Notes: generated by a model from the letters alone, not told the origin. A stretch of DNA of 64,000 nucleotides from Enterobacter cloacae (GCF_011078175.1 NZ_JAALCJ010000005.1:124001-188000), one strand, 5' to 3'; shown: positions 19,761 to 32,263, counted from the first letter of the stretch. Translations and numbers: made by a program.

Positions 19761-21602
19761 TCAACGCAACACCATCAGTAGCGCCAGTACGACAACCGCA
19801 CCGATGCTCATGGACGCCACATACCAGCGCAGATAACCGTTCTCGCTGAACAGCAGGCCTTTACCTGCAAAACGAGAGAGGATCGCCGGGATGTTCATCA
19901 GGCTATTCAGTGGGTCGCGCTTCAACAGCCACGCTATGCCCAGGAACGGCTTGACGAAGATCATGTCGTACAGCCAGTCGAAGCCCCATGCGTTGTACCA
20001 CCAGGTCCCCAGCAGACGGCCCGGCGCACTGTTGGCGACGGCAGTCACCAGCGTGCGTTTGCCCAGCCACAGCCATGCAGCAATCAGGATGCCCGCGATA
20101 GCCACAACGCCGGAGGTGATTTCAAGCGTCAGAACGCGACCGTGCTCAAGCTCGGTTGTCGCCGGCAGTACGCCCTGCAACGGTGGCACAATCATCGCGC
20201 CAACGAAGGTGGAGAGGACCAGCAGCACAATCAGCGGCAGGTGGTGGGTAATTCCCTTCCCTGCATGAGCGTGAATTTGTTCTTTACCGTGGAAGACGAT
20301 GAAAATCATACGGAAGGTGTACAGGGAGGTCATGAACGCACCGACCAGACCCGCAACCATCAGATTGATATGACCATTCGCCATGGCGCCCGCCAGGATT
20401 TCGTCCTTACTGAAGAAGCCCGCGGTAATCAGCGGCAGTGCCGCCAGCGCCGCGCCGCCCACCAGGAAGCAGACGTAAACCAGTGGAATGGATTTGCGCA
20501 GACCGCCCATCTTGAAAATGTTCTGCTCGTGGTGGCAGGCAAGGATCACCGAACCGGACGAGAGGAACAGCAGCGCTTTAAAGAACGCGTGCGTCATCAG
20601 ATGGAAAATCGCCGCATCCCACGCCTGTACGCCCAGCGCCAGGAACATGTAGCCAATCTGGCTCATGGTGGAGTACGCGAGAACGCGTTTGATGTCGGTT
20701 TGCACCAGCGCGGCAAAGCCTGCCAGCACCAGCGTCACCGCACCGACGATACCCACCAGGTGCAGGATTTCCGGGGTCATCAGGAACAGACCGTGGGTAC
20801 GCGCAATCAGGTAAACGCCAGCGGTAACCATGGTCGCGGCGTGGATCAGCGCGGAGACAGGGGTTGGACCCGCCATCGCGTCGGCCAGCCATGTCTGCAA
20901 CGGCAGCTGTGCGGATTTACCCACAGCGCCACCCAGCAGCATCAGCGTTGCCCACCACAGCATATTGTTGCCTGCTTCGAAGTGCGCTGGCGCCAGTTCC
21001 ACCATTTCGCGGAAGTTCAGCGTGCCCAGTTCGTTGTAAAGAATGAACAGCGCGAAGGCGAGGAAGACGTCACCCACACGGGTCACGACGAACGCTTTCA
21101 TGGCCGCTGCGCCATTCTTCGGATCGGTGTAGTAAAAACCGATCAGCAGATAAGAGCACAGACCCACGCCTTCCCAGCCCAGATACATCAGCAGCAGGTT
21201 ATCGGCCAGCACCAGAACGACCATGCTGGCAATAAACAGGTTGGTATAAGCGAAGAAGCGAGAGTAACCCTCTTCACCGCGCATATACCAGGAGGCGAAC
21301 ATGTGGATCAGGAAACCGACGCCGGTCACCACGGAGAGCATGGTCAGCGACAGACCATCCAGCACCAGGTTGAAGCCGATGTTGAAGTTACCGACCGACA
21401 TCCAGTTCCACAGCGGTACGCTGTAGGCCTGACGTCCGTTGTTAAAGAAGTCGATACCCGCATACGCTGTGACCAGCGCAGCCAGGCCGATAGAGCCAAT
21501 GCCCACGGTTGCAGACAGATTCTCAGACCAGCGGCCACGAGAAAACGCCAGCAGCACGAAGCCAATCAGCGGAAAAATAATGGTTAAGGCAAGCATGTTC
21601 AT
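19761..21602 (-). CDS. nuoL: NADH-quinone oxidoreductase subunit L
   Basis: Largest antiporter-like subunit, 613 residues, with about 16 helices and the long C-terminal amphipathic helix that runs along the membrane arm. [17 protein letters not shown] contains the conserved Glu, [32 protein letters not shown] the channel Lys and the Mrp-type signature, and [20 protein letters not shown] the later Lys. The sequence is nearly identical to E. coli NuoL. The start MNML overlaps the nuoK stop by four bases; a start two codons later is also possible. Confidence 0.97.
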   Translation of the reverse strand: MNMLALTIIFPLIGFVLLAFSRGRWSENLSATVGIGSIGLAALVTAYAGIDFFNNGRQAYSVPLWNWMSVGNFNIGFNLVLDGLSLTMLSVVTGVGFLIHMFASWYMRGEEGYSRFFAYTNLFIASMVVLVLADNLLLMYLGWEGVGLCSYLLIGFYYTDPKNGAAAMKAFVVTRVGDVFLAFALFILYNELGTLNFREMVELAPAHFEAGNNMLWWATLMLLGGAVGKSAQLPLQTWLADAMAGPTPVSALIHAATMVTAGVYLIARTHGLFLMTPEILHLVGIVGAVTLVLAGFAALVQTDIKRVLAYSTMSQIGYMFLALGVQAWDAAIFHLMTHAFFKALLFLSSGSVILACHHEQNIFKMGGLRKSIPLVYVCFLVGGAALAALPLITAGFFSKDEILAGAMANGHINLMVAGLVGAFMTSLYTFRMIFIVFHGKEQIHAHAGKGITHHLPLIVLLVLSTFVGAMIVPPLQGVLPATTELEHGRVLTLEITSGVVAIAGILIAAWLWLGKRTLVTAVANSAPGRLLGTWWYNAWGFDWLYDMIFVKPFLGIAWLLKRDPLNSLMNIPAILSRFAGKGLLFSENGYLRWYVASMSIGAVVVLALLMVLR

Positions 21603-21901
21603 CCACGCAACTCACTTACTGAATCGATGTTCAGGTTCTGGCGGCGACGGTGGAGCTGTAGCAACAGCGCCAGGCCAATACTCGCTTCAGCAGCCGCGAG
21701 GCTGATGGCGAGAATGTACATCACCTGACCATCGGTCTGGCCCCAGTAGCTACCGGCGACCACGAAGGCCAGCGCAGAAGCGTTAATCATGATTTCCAGT
21801 CCGATCAGCATAAACAGCAGATTGCGGCGGATAACCAGACCGGTCAGACCCAGAACGAATAAAATCGCAGCGAGGATCAGTCCATGTGTTAAGGGGATCA
21901 T
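21599..21901 (-). CDS. nuoK: NADH-quinone oxidoreductase subunit K
   Basis: Small membrane subunit of 100 residues with three helices, homologous to MrpC. The two buried glutamates needed for proton translocation appear in [19 protein letters not shown] and [15 protein letters not shown]. It overlaps both nuoJ and nuoL by four bases. Confidence 0.97.
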   Translation of the reverse strand: MIPLTHGLILAAILFVLGLTGLVIRRNLLFMLIGLEIMINASALAFVVAGSYWGQTDGQVMYILAISLAAAEASIGLALLLQLHRRRQNLNIDSVSELRG

Positions 21902-22452
21902 GCGCGCTCCTCCGTTTTTCTTTTCATGCGGTCGTCAGTGCGGTTGCTCAGCACCTCGCCAGCACGCTCTTCGCGGCCAACGTGGAAGGCCACAACCAGC
22001 CCCGCCAGCAGCAGCATTGAGGCCAGCTCAACCGCCAGAACGTACGGACCAAACAGGGTGATACCCACGGCTTTCGCGCTGATTGGCGTCCCGTCGATAC
22101 CCTGGTCGTTGACGCCCAGAATGGCGTAAACAATCACCGCCAGCATGATGGCCGACAGAATTGCCGGACCAATCCACACCTGCGGTTTCAGCCACTGACG
22201 TTCCTGCTCAATTTCAGAGCCGCCCAGGTTCAGCATCATCACCACGAAGACGAACAGCACCATAATGGCCCCGGCGTAAACGATGATTTCAAGCGCACCG
22301 GCGAAGTGCGCGCCCAGCGCAAAGAACACCCCGGAAATGGCCAGCAGCGAAATGATTAAATACAGCAGTGCATGCACCGGGTTGGTGTGCGTAATCACTC
22401 GCAGCGTAGCCAGGATGGCGATAAGGCCACAGATATAAAAAGCGAATTCCAT
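21898..22452 (-). CDS. nuoJ: NADH-quinone oxidoreductase subunit J
   Basis: Membrane subunit of 184 residues with five helices, linking the quinone site to the antiporter modules. [24 protein letters not shown] is the helix with the pi-bulge region and conserved Tyr/Gly. The C-terminal tail after about residue 165 is charged and cytoplasmic. It follows nuoI by 10 bases and overlaps nuoK by four. Confidence 0.96.
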   Translation of the reverse strand: MEFAFYICGLIAILATLRVITHTNPVHALLYLIISLLAISGVFFALGAHFAGALEIIVYAGAIMVLFVFVVMMLNLGGSEIEQERQWLKPQVWIGPAILSAIMLAVIVYAILGVNDQGIDGTPISAKAVGITLFGPYVLAVELASMLLLAGLVVAFHVGREERAGEVLSNRTDDRMKRKTEERA

Positions 22453-22462
22453 TGCCCTCTCC

Positions 22463-23005
22463 TTACGGTAACAGGCTCTTGACGTCGATAGGCTTAGCTT
22501 CGTTCTCTGCTTCGCCCTTATCTTTGCCGTCGATTGCCATACCCGCCATCCGGTAGAAGTTATATTCCGGGTATTTGCCCGGACCGGAAATCAGCAGATC
22601 CTCTTTCTCGTACACCAGATCCTGACGCTTATACTCACCCAGCTCGAAGTCTGGAGTCAGCTGAATCGCCGTGGTTGGGCACGCTTCTTCGCACAGACCG
22701 CAGAAGATGCAGCGTGAGAAGTTGATGCGGAAGAACTCCGGGTACCAGCGGCCGTCTACCGTCTCTGCTTTTTGCAGAGAGATACAGCCCACCGGACACG
22801 CTACCGCACACAAGTTACAGGCAACGCAGCGCTCGGAGCCGTCCGGGTCGCGCGTCAGCACGATACGGCCACGGTAGCGCGGCGGCAGATATACCGGCTC
22901 TTCCGGGTACATCCGGGTTTCGCGTTTGGCAAACGCATGCAGGCCGATCATCCAGATACTGCGTACCTGGGTACCGAAACCTACCAATAATTCTTTTAAG
23001 GTCAT
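22463..23005 (-). CDS. nuoI: NADH-quinone oxidoreductase subunit I
   Basis: Ferredoxin-like subunit of 180 residues carrying two [4Fe-4S] clusters (N6a, N6b) that pass electrons to NuoB. The two binding motifs are [15 protein letters not shown] and [15 protein letters not shown]. The start at 23005 ([13 protein letters not shown]) gives the E. coli length; a longer in-frame reading would overlap nuoH and is rejected. It is 14 bases after nuoH. Confidence 0.97.
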   Translation of the reverse strand: MTLKELLVGFGTQVRSIWMIGLHAFAKRETRMYPEEPVYLPPRYRGRIVLTRDPDGSERCVACNLCAVACPVGCISLQKAETVDGRWYPEFFRINFSRCIFCGLCEEACPTTAIQLTPDFELGEYKRQDLVYEKEDLLISGPGKYPEYNFYRMAGMAIDGKDKGEAENEAKPIDVKSLLP

Positions 23006-23019
23006 GATCTCAAAGCCCC

Positions 23020-23997
23020 TTATGGCTGCTGCCAGAGAATGACAGCCGCCGTTACCAACAAGTTGACGAGCGTCAGCGGCAGGCACACTTTCCAGCCGAA
23101 GGACATTACCTGGTCATAACGCGGACGCGGTAACGCTGCGCGAATCAAAATGAACATCATCATGAAGAACGCGGTTTTCAGCGCGAACCAGATGAACGGC
23201 GGTAAGAACGGGCCATGCCAGCCACCAAAGAACAGCGTGACCATCAACGCAGAAATGGTGACGATACCGATGTACTCGCCCACGAAGAACAGACCGAACT
23301 TCATACCGGAATATTCAATGTGGTAACCGTCGGCCAGTTCCTGTTCGGCTTCTGGCTGGTCAAACGGGTGACGGTGACATACCGCCACGCCCGCGATAGC
23401 AAAGGTAATAAACCCAAAGAACTGCGGGATCACGTTCCAGATGTCGGCCTGGTTGTTGACGATGTCGGTCATGTTAAATGAACCGGCCTGCGCCACCACG
23501 CCCATCAGGGAGAGACCCAGGAACACTTCGTAGCTCAGCGTCTGCGCGGAAGCACGCATCGCACCCAACAGCGAGTATTTGTTGTTACTGGACCAGCCTG
23601 CGAACAGCACCGCGTAAACCGCGAGGCCTGCCATCATCAGGAAGAACAGAATGCCGATGTTCAGGTCAGCGACCACCCAGGTCGGGCTGACCGGAACGAT
23701 AGCAAACGCCAGCAGCAGCGAGGTGAAGGCGATCATCGGCGCCAGCGTAAAGATTACGCGGTCCGAGAAGCGCGGAACCCAGTCCTCTTTAAAGAACATC
23801 TTAATCATGTCCGCGACCAGCTGGAGTGAACCACCCCAGCCCACGCGGTTCGGTCCATAACGGTTCTGGAACAGACCGAGCAGACGACGTTCACCAAAGC
23901 TCATGAAGGCGCCGCAGGTGACAACCACCAGCAGAATCACAACCGCTTTCAGAATGCTCAGCAGGATGTCGATAAGATCCGGCGTTAACCAACTCAT
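23020..23997 (-). CDS. nuoH: NADH-quinone oxidoreductase subunit H
   Basis: Membrane subunit of 325 residues with eight helices, forming most of the ubiquinone chamber. It shows [20 protein letters not shown], the classic subunit 1 motif, then the acidic loop [31 protein letters not shown] and the C-terminal [13 protein letters not shown]. It overlaps nuoG by four bases (ATGA). Confidence 0.97.
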   Translation of the reverse strand: MSWLTPDLIDILLSILKAVVILLVVVTCGAFMSFGERRLLGLFQNRYGPNRVGWGGSLQLVADMIKMFFKEDWVPRFSDRVIFTLAPMIAFTSLLLAFAIVPVSPTWVVADLNIGILFFLMMAGLAVYAVLFAGWSSNNKYSLLGAMRASAQTLSYEVFLGLSLMGVVAQAGSFNMTDIVNNQADIWNVIPQFFGFITFAIAGVAVCHRHPFDQPEAEQELADGYHIEYSGMKFGLFFVGEYIGIVTISALMVTLFFGGWHGPFLPPFIWFALKTAFFMMMFILIRAALPRPRYDQVMSFGWKVCLPLTLVNLLVTAAVILWQQP

Positions 23998-26717
23998 GCT
24001 TTTGCCTCCTGAAGGTTATCAAGATGCGCACCCGCCAGGACCGGCGCGATGCCAGGCATCCCCATTGGCAGCCCCACCTGCCCTGCTGACAGGCGTTCAG
24101 AGATAATCAGCGGCAGGCTGATGGTCTGGCCGTCGTAGCTAAAGGCAATGTTCGCACCCGCGTTAACGCCAAGCTTCACGGCATCCGCCGGATTGAGCTT
24201 GATGTACGGCTGCGGCATACGGGTCTGGAAGACCGGAGAACGCTGGGACAGCTCGTCGCTACCGAACAGATGGTAGTACGGTGCAATACGCCACTGACCT
24301 TCCTGCGCCTGGAATCTCGCCGGAACGGTGGTGAAGAAGTCCAGACCGGTTTCGGAGGCTTCAATCAGACGCACGCCCGGATCGCCATGGCGCAGGTGAC
24401 CACCCACTTCAGCCTGGAACTTGTTCCATGCCTGCGGGGAGTTCCAGCCCGGTGCCCATGCAAACGGGATTTGCGAACGCGGCGCAGACGGCTGGTTGTT
24501 CCCTTCCATAGAGAAGGCAAACATGGTGTCTTTATCCTGCGGCTGACGTGGTTCGTGCACGCTGATGTTGGCGCGCATTGCGGTACGGCCGCTGTAGCGG
24601 TGCGGTTCACGCGCCAGTTTCTGGCCGCGAATGCGGAAGCTGGCGTCAGGCGCGGCGTCTTTAATGCCCGCCAGCTGAGGCAGTTTCTCAACAACCGCGT
24701 CGATAACGTGGTCGAGCTGCGTCCAGTCCACTTCACGGCTTTGCACGGTGCTGTGCAGAGAGTGCAGCCAGCGCCAGCTTTCCAGCATCACGGTGCTGCT
24801 GTCGTAGTAGGCCGGGTCATAAACCTGGAAGAAACGCTGTGCGCGGCCTTCGTTGTTGATAACGGTACCGTCGCTTTCTGCGAAGCTTGCCGCAGAGAGC
24901 ACCAGGTGCGCTTTGTCCATGATCGCGGTGCGCTGATGGTCAATCACCATCACCAGCGGGGCTTTAGAGAGCGCAGCGTCAACGCGAGCGGCAGAAGCAT
25001 GGCGATGCAGGTCGTTTTCCAACACCACAACGGCGTCAGCAGAACCGGATTCCAGTTCGCTTAACGCGTCTTCCAGCGAGCCGCCGCCGATCATGCCCAG
25101 ACCGATGCTGTTCACCGCACGGGCAATCATGGTCACACCGACGTCGGCACCGCGGCCTTTCAGGGCTTTGGCAACGTTCGCTGCGGCCTGAATGATTTCA
25201 GCGCTTCCGGCGTTGGTACCGGAAATGATCAGCGGTTTCTTCGCACCCGCCAGGGCCTGAACAATCACGTCGACCTTGTTTTGCAGGTCGCGATCCAGCT
25301 CAACGGCTGGAGAGTTGTTGTCCAGCGCGTGGGCGATAGCAAAGCCAAGACGCGCCTGATCTTCAACCGGCGCACAGTAGGTCCACGCGGCGATATCGTC
25401 CAGACGGGTGTTGTCGACGTTGGTCACAAACAGAGGATGCTTCGCGCGCTGACCGATATTGAGGATTGCGGCAATCTGCCAGTCAGCCACTTTCTGCGCC
25501 GCTGCCATTTCACGTGCTTTACCTTTCACCGCCTGGCGAACCGCCAGAGCTGCGCGTGCGCCGGTCTGCGTCAGGTCTTCACCCAGCACCAGAACCGCAT
25601 CATAAGATTCGATTTCGCGCAGCGCAGGCGTGTGGACACCGCCTTCACGCAGCACCTTCAGTACCAGCTGGAGACGTTCTTGCTCGCCCTGGGCGATACC
25701 GGTATAGAAGTTTTCCGCCCCAACCAGCTCACGCAGGGCGAAGTTGCTTTCGATGCTGGCGCGCGGGGAGCCTATGCCGATCACTTTCTTCGACTGACGC
25801 AGAATATCTGCCGCGCCCTGCATCGCCTGCTCGGCGTTGAGGGTGATGACGTCGTCGCCACGGCGCTGAACCGGCTGACGCGGACGGTCTTTCAGGTTCA
25901 CGTAGCCATAGCCGAAACGACCGCGGTCGCAGAGGAAGTAGTGGTTAACGGTACCGTTGTAACGGTTTTCGATACGACGCAGCTCGCCGTAACGCTCGCC
26001 CGGGCTGGTGTTACAGCCGAGGGAACACTGCTGGCAGATGCTTGGTGCAAACTGCATGTCCCATTTACGGTTGTAGCGCTCGGAGTGGGTTTTATCCGTG
26101 AATACGCCGGTCGGACAGATTTCTACCAGGTTACCGGAGAATTCGCTCTCAAGCGTACCGTCTTCCGGACGACCGAAGTAGACGTTGTCGTGCGCGCCAT
26201 ACACGCCCAGATCCTGACCGTCTGCGTAGTCTTTGTAATAACGCACGCAGCGGTAGCAGGCGATGCAGCGGTTCATTTCGTGCGAGATGAACGGCCCCAG
26301 ATCCTGGTTACGGTGGGTACGCTTGGTAAAGCGATAGCGACGGAAGCTGTGACCGGTCATGACGGTCATATCCTGAAGGTGGCAGTTACCGCCCTCTTCA
26401 CAAACCGGACAGTCGTGCGGGTGGTTAGTCATCAACCACTCCACCACGCTTTCACGGAACTGTTTGGCTTCTTCGTCATCAATCGAAATAAAGGTGCCTT
26501 CGGCGGCTGGCGTCATACAGGACATCACCAGGCGACCACGCGTGTCTTCCGCGTTTTGATATTGCTTCACCGCACACTGGCGGCAAGCACCGACGCTGCC
26601 CAGCGCCGGATGCCAGCAAAAGTACGGAATATCGAGGCCGAGAGACAGACAAGCTTCCAGCAGGTTGTCCGCCCCGTTGACTTCGTATTCTTTGCCGTCT
26701 ACATGAATCGTAGCCAT
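23994..26717 (-). CDS. nuoG: NADH-quinone oxidoreductase subunit G
   Basis: Large peripheral-arm subunit of 907 residues carrying several Fe-S clusters. The N-terminal [2Fe-2S] ligands are in [15 protein letters not shown]. Next come [12 protein letters not shown] with the His-ligated cluster, and [11 protein letters not shown]. The extra N7 cluster typical of some bacteria is in [14 protein letters not shown]. The rest is a molybdopterin-oxidoreductase-like domain without a known cofactor. ATG at 26717 ([10 protein letters not shown]) is preferred to one two codons upstream, because GGAAG then has normal spacing. Confidence 0.96.
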   Translation of the reverse strand: MATIHVDGKEYEVNGADNLLEACLSLGLDIPYFCWHPALGSVGACRQCAVKQYQNAEDTRGRLVMSCMTPAAEGTFISIDDEEAKQFRESVVEWLMTNHPHDCPVCEEGGNCHLQDMTVMTGHSFRRYRFTKRTHRNQDLGPFISHEMNRCIACYRCVRYYKDYADGQDLGVYGAHDNVYFGRPEDGTLESEFSGNLVEICPTGVFTDKTHSERYNRKWDMQFAPSICQQCSLGCNTSPGERYGELRRIENRYNGTVNHYFLCDRGRFGYGYVNLKDRPRQPVQRRGDDVITLNAEQAMQGAADILRQSKKVIGIGSPRASIESNFALRELVGAENFYTGIAQGEQERLQLVLKVLREGGVHTPALREIESYDAVLVLGEDLTQTGARAALAVRQAVKGKAREMAAAQKVADWQIAAILNIGQRAKHPLFVTNVDNTRLDDIAAWTYCAPVEDQARLGFAIAHALDNNSPAVELDRDLQNKVDVIVQALAGAKKPLIISGTNAGSAEIIQAAANVAKALKGRGADVGVTMIARAVNSIGLGMIGGGSLEDALSELESGSADAVVVLENDLHRHASAARVDAALSKAPLVMVIDHQRTAIMDKAHLVLSAASFAESDGTVINNEGRAQRFFQVYDPAYYDSSTVMLESWRWLHSLHSTVQSREVDWTQLDHVIDAVVEKLPQLAGIKDAAPDASFRIRGQKLAREPHRYSGRTAMRANISVHEPRQPQDKDTMFAFSMEGNNQPSAPRSQIPFAWAPGWNSPQAWNKFQAEVGGHLRHGDPGVRLIEASETGLDFFTTVPARFQAQEGQWRIAPYYHLFGSDELSQRSPVFQTRMPQPYIKLNPADAVKLGVNAGANIAFSYDGQTISLPLIISERLSAGQVGLPMGMPGIAPVLAGAHLDNLQEAKA

Positions 26718-26771
26718 TAGCATGCTTCCAGTTGGCTCGAATTGCTTCGAGCGTTAATCAAAATTCTGTTT

Positions 26772-28109
26772 TTACCAGCGCGCTTTCAGCAGGTTCGGCT
26801 GAATACCATTGATTGAATGGGTATTGCTGAATGGCTGCTTGATGCCTGCTTCGAATTCGTCGCGGAAATATTTAATCGCGCTTTGCAGCGGCTCGACGGC
26901 GCCCGGCGCGTGGGCACAGAAGGTTTTACCTGGCCCTAAGAATCGACACAGTTGCTCAAGTGTCTCGATATCGCCAGGCTGGCCTTCGCCACGCTCGATA
27001 GCTCGCAGGATCTTCACGCTCCACGGCAGACCGTCACGGCACGGGGTACACCAGCCGCAGGACTCACGGGCGAAGAACTCTTCCAGGTTACGCACCAGCG
27101 ATACCATGCCGATCTCGTGGTCGACGGCCATCGCCAGCGCCGTACCCAGACGGCTGCCTGCTTTACCAATGCTTTCGAATTCCATCGGCAGGTCAAGGTG
27201 GGCTTCGGTCAGGAAGTCTGTTCCTGCCCCACCCGGCTGCCAGGCTTTGAATTTCAGGCCATCGCGCATGCCGCCGGCGTAGTCTTCAAGAATTTCACGT
27301 GCGGTGGTGCCGAACGGCAGTTCCCAGACGCCAGGATTCTTCACGCGGCCGGAAAAGCCCATCAGCTTGGTACCGGCATCTTTGCTTGAGGAGATACCCT
27401 GATACCACTCCACGCCGTTCGCGAGGATCGCCGGAACGTTACACAGGGTTTCGACGTTGTTGACGCAGGTCGGTTTACCCCACACGCCGGAACTGGCCGG
27501 GAACGGTGGCTTGGAACGCGGGTTCGCGCGGCGGCCTTCCAGGGAGTTAATCAGCGCGGTTTCTTCGCCGCAAATGTAACGCCCGGCACCGGTGTGCACG
27601 AACAGTTCGAAATCAAACCCGGTGCCCAGGATGTTTTTACCCAGCAGACCGGCTTCGGTGGCTTCGGCAATCGCGCGACGCAGGTTTTCAGCCGCTTCGA
27701 TGTATTCACCGCGCAGAAAGATGTAGCCACGGTACGCTTTCAGCGCGAACGCGGAGATCAGCATGCCTTCCACCAGCAGGTGCGGCAGCTGTTCCATCAG
27801 CAGGCGGTCTTTATAGGTACCCGGCTCCATTTCATCGGCGTTACACAGCAGGTAACGGATGTTCATGGATTCATCTTTCGGCATCAGGCTCCACTTCAGA
27901 CCGGTGGAGAAGCCCGCGCCGCCGCGGCCTTTCAGGCCAGACTCTTTCACCGCGTTAACGATGTCGTCCGGCGCCATGCCGCCGAGGGCTTTACGCGCCC
28001 CGGCATAGCCGTTTTTGCTCTGGTATTCGTCGAGCCAAACCGGCTGTTTGTCATCGCGCAGACGCCAGGTCAGCGGATGCGTCTCAGCAGTACGAATTAC
28101 AGTTTTCAT
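26772..28109 (-). CDS. nuoF: NADH-quinone oxidoreductase subunit F
   Basis: NADH-binding subunit of 445 residues holding FMN and cluster N3. [17 protein letters not shown] is the glycine-rich NADH/FMN loop, [19 protein letters not shown] binds FMN, and [12 protein letters not shown] with a later CRF.LG.TFC holds the [4Fe-4S] cluster. Length equals the E. coli protein. It overlaps nuoE by four bases, and 54 bases separate it from nuoG. Confidence 0.97.
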   Translation of the reverse strand: MKTVIRTAETHPLTWRLRDDKQPVWLDEYQSKNGYAGARKALGGMAPDDIVNAVKESGLKGRGGAGFSTGLKWSLMPKDESMNIRYLLCNADEMEPGTYKDRLLMEQLPHLLVEGMLISAFALKAYRGYIFLRGEYIEAAENLRRAIAEATEAGLLGKNILGTGFDFELFVHTGAGRYICGEETALINSLEGRRANPRSKPPFPASSGVWGKPTCVNNVETLCNVPAILANGVEWYQGISSSKDAGTKLMGFSGRVKNPGVWELPFGTTAREILEDYAGGMRDGLKFKAWQPGGAGTDFLTEAHLDLPMEFESIGKAGSRLGTALAMAVDHEIGMVSLVRNLEEFFARESCGWCTPCRDGLPWSVKILRAIERGEGQPGDIETLEQLCRFLGPGKTFCAHAPGAVEPLQSAIKYFRDEFEAGIKQPFSNTHSINGIQPNLLKARW

Positions 28110-28606
28110 TTGTACTGCTCCAGCAGGTCAGGAATCGCTTCCGGCGTCAGATGGCTGTGAGTGTCCTCATCAATCATCATGGTCGGCCCCTTGTCGCAGT
28201 TACCCAGGCAGCAGGTTGGCAGCAGAGTAAAGCGTCCATCGAACGTAGTCTGGCCCGGCTTAATATTGAGCTTCTTCTCAATCGCAGCCTGAATGCCCTG
28301 ATAGCCGGTGATGTGGCAGACTACGCTGTCACAGTAGCGGATCACATGGCGGCCTACCGGCTGACGGAAGATTTGGCTGTAGAACGTGGCTACGCCTTCG
28401 ACGTCACTTGCCGGAATGCCCAGCACTTCTGCGATCGCATAGATCGCCCCATCCGGCACCCAACCACGCTGTTTCTGTACGATTTTCAGCGCTTCAATGG
28501 ACGCCGCACGCGGGTCTTCGTAGTGGTGCATCTCGTGCTCAATGGCGGCACGCTCTGCTTCACTCAGCTCAAAAGCCTCGGTTTGTGGTTGTTGATTCTC
28601 GTGCAT
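28106..28606 (-). CDS. nuoE: NADH-quinone oxidoreductase subunit E
   Basis: Thioredoxin-like subunit of 166 residues with the [2Fe-2S] cluster N1a. The four ligands fall in CDSVVC and [13 protein letters not shown]. The acidic N-terminus (about residues 1-25) is the variable part. It sits two bases after nuoC and overlaps nuoF by four, forming the NADH-oxidising module with NuoF and NuoG. Confidence 0.97.
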   Translation of the reverse strand: MHENQQPQTEAFELSEAERAAIEHEMHHYEDPRAASIEALKIVQKQRGWVPDGAIYAIAEVLGIPASDVEGVATFYSQIFRQPVGRHVIRYCDSVVCHITGYQGIQAAIEKKLNIKPGQTTFDGRFTLLPTCCLGNCDKGPTMMIDEDTHSHLTPEAIPDLLEQYK

Positions 28607-28608
28607 AA

Positions 28609-30411
28609 TTAGCGGTCCACATCTGACATAACAAAATCGATACTACCCAGATACACAATCAGGTCGGAGACCAGACTGCCGCGAATGGCGGCCGGGATCT
28701 GCTGTAAGTGCGCGAAGCTTGGCGTACGCACGCGGGTGCGGTAGCTCATGGTGCTGCCGTCGCTGGTGAGGTAGTAGCTGTTAATACCCTTGGTCGCTTC
28801 AATCATCTGGAAGGATTCTTGTGCCGGCATGACCGGACCCCAAGAAACTTGCAGGAAGTGGGTGATCAGGGTTTCGATATGTTGCAGCGTGCGCTCTTTC
28901 GGCGGCGGCGTCGTCAGCGGGTGATCCGCCTTGAACGGCCCTTCCGGCATGTTGTTGAGGCACTGCTCAAGGATGCGCAAGCTCTGGCGCAGTTCTTCTA
29001 CTTTCAGCATCACGCGGGTGTAGCAGTCGGAAACGCCGCCGCCAACCGGGACTTCAAAGTCGAAGTTCTCATAACCAGAGTAAGGACGAGCTTTACGCAC
29101 GTCGAAATCAATCCCGGTCGCACGCAGGCCAGCACCTGTGGTTCCCCACTCCAGCGCTTCTTTCGCGCCGTAGGCTGCAACGCCCTGGGAACGGCCTTTC
29201 AGGATGGAGTTGCGCAGCGCGGCTTTCTCATAGGACGCCAGACGTTTCGGCATCCAGTCGAGGAATTCACGCAGCAGGCGATCCCAACCGCGCGGCAGGT
29301 CGTGCGCCACGCCACCGATGCGGAACCAGGCAGGGTGCATACGGAAACCGGTAATAGCCTCTACCAGATCGTAGATTTTCTGACGGTCGGTAAAGGCGAA
29401 GAAGACCGGGGTCATCGCGCCGACGTCCTGAATGAACGTGGAGATGTACAGCAGGTGGCTGTTGATACGGAAAAGCTCTGACAGCATGACGCGAATCACG
29501 TTGACGCGATCCGGGACAGTGATACCTGCCAGTTTCTCAACGGCCAGCACGTATGGCATTTCGTTGACGCAGCCGCCGAGGTATTCGATACGGTCGGTAT
29601 ACGGAATGTAGCTGTGCCAGGACTGACGCTCGCCCATCTTCTCAGCACCACGGTGGTGATAGCCGATGTCAGGTACGCAGTCGACAATCTCTTCGCCATC
29701 AAGCTGGAGAATAATGCGGAACGCACCGTGCGCAGACGGGTGGTTTGGACCAAGGTTGAGGAACATGAAGTCCTCGTTTTCGGTACCGCGCTTCATGCCC
29801 CAGTCTTCCGGCTTGAAGGTCAGCGCTTCCATCTCCAGATCCTGCTTGGCTTTGGTCAGCTCAAACGGATCGAATTCGGTCGCACGTGCCGGGTAGTCTT
29901 TACGCAGCGGGTGGCCGGTCCAGGTCTGAGGCATCATGATGCGCGTCAGATGCGGGTGGCCGTCGAAGGTCATGCCGAACATTTCCCACGTTTCACGCTC
30001 GTACCAGTTCGCGTTCGGGAAAAGTTTGGTGATCGTCGGCAGATGCATGTCGTTTTCAGACAATGCCACCTTGAGCATGATATCCGTGTTGCGGTCTATT
30101 GAGATCAGGTGGTAGAAAACGGAAAAATCCGCAGCAGGAAGACCCTGGCGGTGAGTACGCAGACGCTCATCCATGCCGTGTAAGTCAAACAGCATGACGT
30201 AAGGTTTTGGCAATTTCTTGAGGAAATCGACAACTTCCAGTAATTGCTCACGCTTCACCCAAACAACGGGTACCCCGGTGCGGGTGGCCTGAACGGTAAA
30301 GGCATCCGGCCCAAAACGGTTGCGCAGTTCGCCAATGACGGGGTCATCGAGATGATCCCGGGTCTGCCAGGCGGCTTCTTGCGCGGTTAAGTCGGTCATA
30401 TTGTTCACCAT
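28609..30411 (-). CDS. nuoC: Fused NADH-quinone oxidoreductase subunit C/D
   Basis: This 600-residue protein is the CD fusion typical of enterobacteria. Residues about 1-190 are the 30-kDa subunit ([33 protein letters not shown]). From about 210 the 49-kDa subunit follows, with [14 protein letters not shown] and [18 protein letters not shown] lining the quinone pocket. The C-terminus [11 protein letters not shown] is family-typical. The start MVNN at 30411 was kept; a second ATG four codons later has a better-spaced GGTGA and may be used. Confidence 0.96.
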   Translation of the reverse strand: MVNNMTDLTAQEAAWQTRDHLDDPVIGELRNRFGPDAFTVQATRTGVPVVWVKREQLLEVVDFLKKLPKPYVMLFDLHGMDERLRTHRQGLPAADFSVFYHLISIDRNTDIMLKVALSENDMHLPTITKLFPNANWYERETWEMFGMTFDGHPHLTRIMMPQTWTGHPLRKDYPARATEFDPFELTKAKQDLEMEALTFKPEDWGMKRGTENEDFMFLNLGPNHPSAHGAFRIILQLDGEEIVDCVPDIGYHHRGAEKMGERQSWHSYIPYTDRIEYLGGCVNEMPYVLAVEKLAGITVPDRVNVIRVMLSELFRINSHLLYISTFIQDVGAMTPVFFAFTDRQKIYDLVEAITGFRMHPAWFRIGGVAHDLPRGWDRLLREFLDWMPKRLASYEKAALRNSILKGRSQGVAAYGAKEALEWGTTGAGLRATGIDFDVRKARPYSGYENFDFEVPVGGGVSDCYTRVMLKVEELRQSLRILEQCLNNMPEGPFKADHPLTTPPPKERTLQHIETLITHFLQVSWGPVMPAQESFQMIEATKGINSYYLTSDGSTMSYRTRVRTPSFAHLQQIPAAIRGSLVSDLIVYLGSIDFVMSDVDR

Positions 30412-30501
30412 TGCAAATGGTCCGTGGTGACTGTTGAGCCTGGCTTCGCGCTATTTGAGTAGTGATATGCGAAGGTGTTCTCCAGGCCTACAGGCGCAAA
30501 A

Positions 30502-31176
30502 TTAAATTTCGTCAGGCGTACGCAGGTTGGTGACGGCAATACGTTCACCACGTTTACGCTCGCGCTCGGACTGCATGTTCGCGCGATAGACACCCTGATC
30601 GCCAACAACCCATGAGAGTGGGCGGCGTTCTTTACCGATTGACTCCTGTAGCAGCATCAGCGCCTGCATATAGGCCTCTGGACGCGGCGGGCACCCCGGG
30701 ATGTAGACATCCACCGGAATGAACTTATCAACGCCCTGCACAACGGAGTAAATGTCGTACATACCGCCCGAGTTTGCACATGCGCCCATGGAAATAACCC
30801 ATTTTGGCTCCAGCATCTGGTCATAAAGACGCTGAATAACCGGTGCCATTTTGGTAAAGCAGGTCCCGGCCACCACCATCAGGTCAGCCTGACGTGGAGA
30901 AGCACGCAGTACCTCGGCCCCAAAACGCGCAACGTCATGCACCGCAGTGAATGACGTCACCATTTCAACGTAGCAGCAAGAAAGGCCAAAGTTGTATGGC
31001 CAGATGGAGTTCTTACGACCCCAGTTGACCATATCGTGCATGGCATGTTCGAGCTTGCCCATGTACACGCTTTTGTTGACTTCTTGCTCCAGGGGGTCGG
31101 TTACGATCTCCTGTTTTTGCAGGGGGTAACGGTCATTCTCACCGTTAGGATCTATGCGGGTGAGCGTATAATCCAT
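30502..31176 (-). CDS. nuoB: NADH-quinone oxidoreductase subunit B
   Basis: Subunit of 224 residues that binds cluster N2, the final electron donor to quinone. Ligands are the adjacent pair in [11 protein letters not shown], then [11 protein letters not shown] and [11 protein letters not shown]. Compared with E. coli NuoB as I recall it (220 residues), this one has four extra residues around [13 protein letters not shown]. It follows nuoA by 15 bases and is separated from nuoC by 90 bases with no clear signal. Confidence 0.96.
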   Translation of the reverse strand: MDYTLTRIDPNGENDRYPLQKQEIVTDPLEQEVNKSVYMGKLEHAMHDMVNWGRKNSIWPYNFGLSCCYVEMVTSFTAVHDVARFGAEVLRASPRQADLMVVAGTCFTKMAPVIQRLYDQMLEPKWVISMGACANSGGMYDIYSVVQGVDKFIPVDVYIPGCPPRPEAYMQALMLLQESIGKERRPLSWVVGDQGVYRANMQSERERKRGERIAVTNLRTPDEI

Positions 31177-31191
31177 CTTATTGCCTCGCTG

Positions 31192-31632
31192 TTACTGCTG
31201 ACGATTAGAGATACTGTTTTCCGGATTGATGTGTTCACGGCGTGAACGCACAGGTGTCCAGTCCAGCGCGCCAATACGCACCAGATAAACCAGACCGGCC
31301 AGTAACACTAAAATGAAAATTGCGGCCTCGACAAAGCCCACCCAACCACTTTCGCGAATGGAGGTAGACCACGCGAAGAGGTAAAGCGCTTCCACGTCAA
31401 AAATGACGAAGAACATGGCCACCAGGTAGAACTTGGCAGACAGGCGTAAGCGAGCGGTACCTACTGAATCAATACCTGATTCAAAAGGTGTGTTTTTGTG
31501 CCTTGCGCGGGCGCGACCGCCCAGGAACCAGCCGCCGACTAGCATCAGGCAGCACAGGCCAATGGCTACAATAAGAAAGATTGCGAATGCCCAGTGATGA
31601 GCGATGACTTCTGTGGATGTTGACATACTCAT
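31192..31632 (-). CDS. nuoA: NADH-quinone oxidoreductase subunit A
   Basis: Three-helix membrane subunit of 146 residues at the quinone end of complex I. The loop after helix 1 has [40 protein letters not shown] in pieces typical of the family, including the conserved FDVEALYLF acidic helix. It is the first gene of the operon and is preceded by a leader of more than 500 bases. Confidence 0.96.
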   Translation of the reverse strand: MSMSTSTEVIAHHWAFAIFLIVAIGLCCLMLVGGWFLGGRARARHKNTPFESGIDSVGTARLRLSAKFYLVAMFFVIFDVEALYLFAWSTSIRESGWVGFVEAAIFILVLLAGLVYLVRIGALDWTPVRSRREHINPENSISNRQQ

Positions 31633-32180
31633 TGCTTACTCATCAAAAGTGATACCGACGACACTGCTCTTGCTGGCAGATGGGCATCACATCGATTCAT
31701 GGGGAGGAACAAAAAAACCTTACACTAACTGTCAGAAATGAGACATAGACAGCAAAATGATGGGGTTTTTTACTCCTTTCTATAACCTTTTGTCAACTTT
31801 AACAAAGGTTTCTTCACATTAAATTACAACGTGCGATTCTCATTAACATTTGGTGCCCTTTAACCCTGGTGGGTACATGACTTTCCGTCAAATGCATCTT
31901 GTTGAATCGTGTCCGTTTTGGAAGTAAAAAAAATAACCCTCCTATTTTGACAGGATTTGCCAACGATTCCTCCCCCCAAATAGGAGTATTTTCTTGATCT
32001 GAGACACGCTTTTGTTAATTCAATCAAAAAAACAGCAACATATTTCCTCTTTTTTTAACATCGGCGGGGTATGAGGCAAGTTAGTACAGGTATTGTTTAT
32101 ATCTTCACCAAAAGCATTATCCTCATTGATATATAAGCGATATTTGCTTTCCCCCTCTTCCGTACATGGTTATCAAAAGC
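31633..32180. promoter_or_regulatory. Long upstream region of the nuo operon
   Basis: No gene is visible in this AT-rich stretch. In E. coli the nuo promoter lies a few hundred bases before nuoA and is controlled by ArcA, NarL and other factors. The length here fits that plan. The most evident structure is the inverted repeat AACCTTTTGT...ACAAAGGTT at 31784-31810, inside what would be the leader. I found no convincing -35/-10 pair by eye. Confidence 0.5.
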
Positions 32181-32226
32181 AAAAAAAACCACTCGCAGGA
32201 AAAAATCATGCGAATGGCTCTTTTTT
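32181..32226 (-). terminator. lrhA terminator, possibly two-way
   Basis: On the minus strand AAAAAAGAGCCA starts a stem CCATTCGCA/TGCGAGTGG with one internal mismatch and an 11-base loop, ending in eight T. It lies 38 bases after the lrhA stop. A-runs and T-runs on both sides allow action in either direction. Confidence 0.8.
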
Positions 32227-32263
32227 ACACTTACATTTTGTTACGAGAATTTTGATGGAACGT

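Noticed and set aside
20142-21587. 481-codon plus-strand frame opposite nuoL
   Set aside because: It is rich in His/Gln/Arg, the usual antisense picture of a hydrophobic membrane protein, and nuoL is certain.
25281-26720. 479-codon plus-strand frame opposite nuoG
   Set aside because: nuoG is certain on the minus strand, with all cluster-binding cysteines in order.
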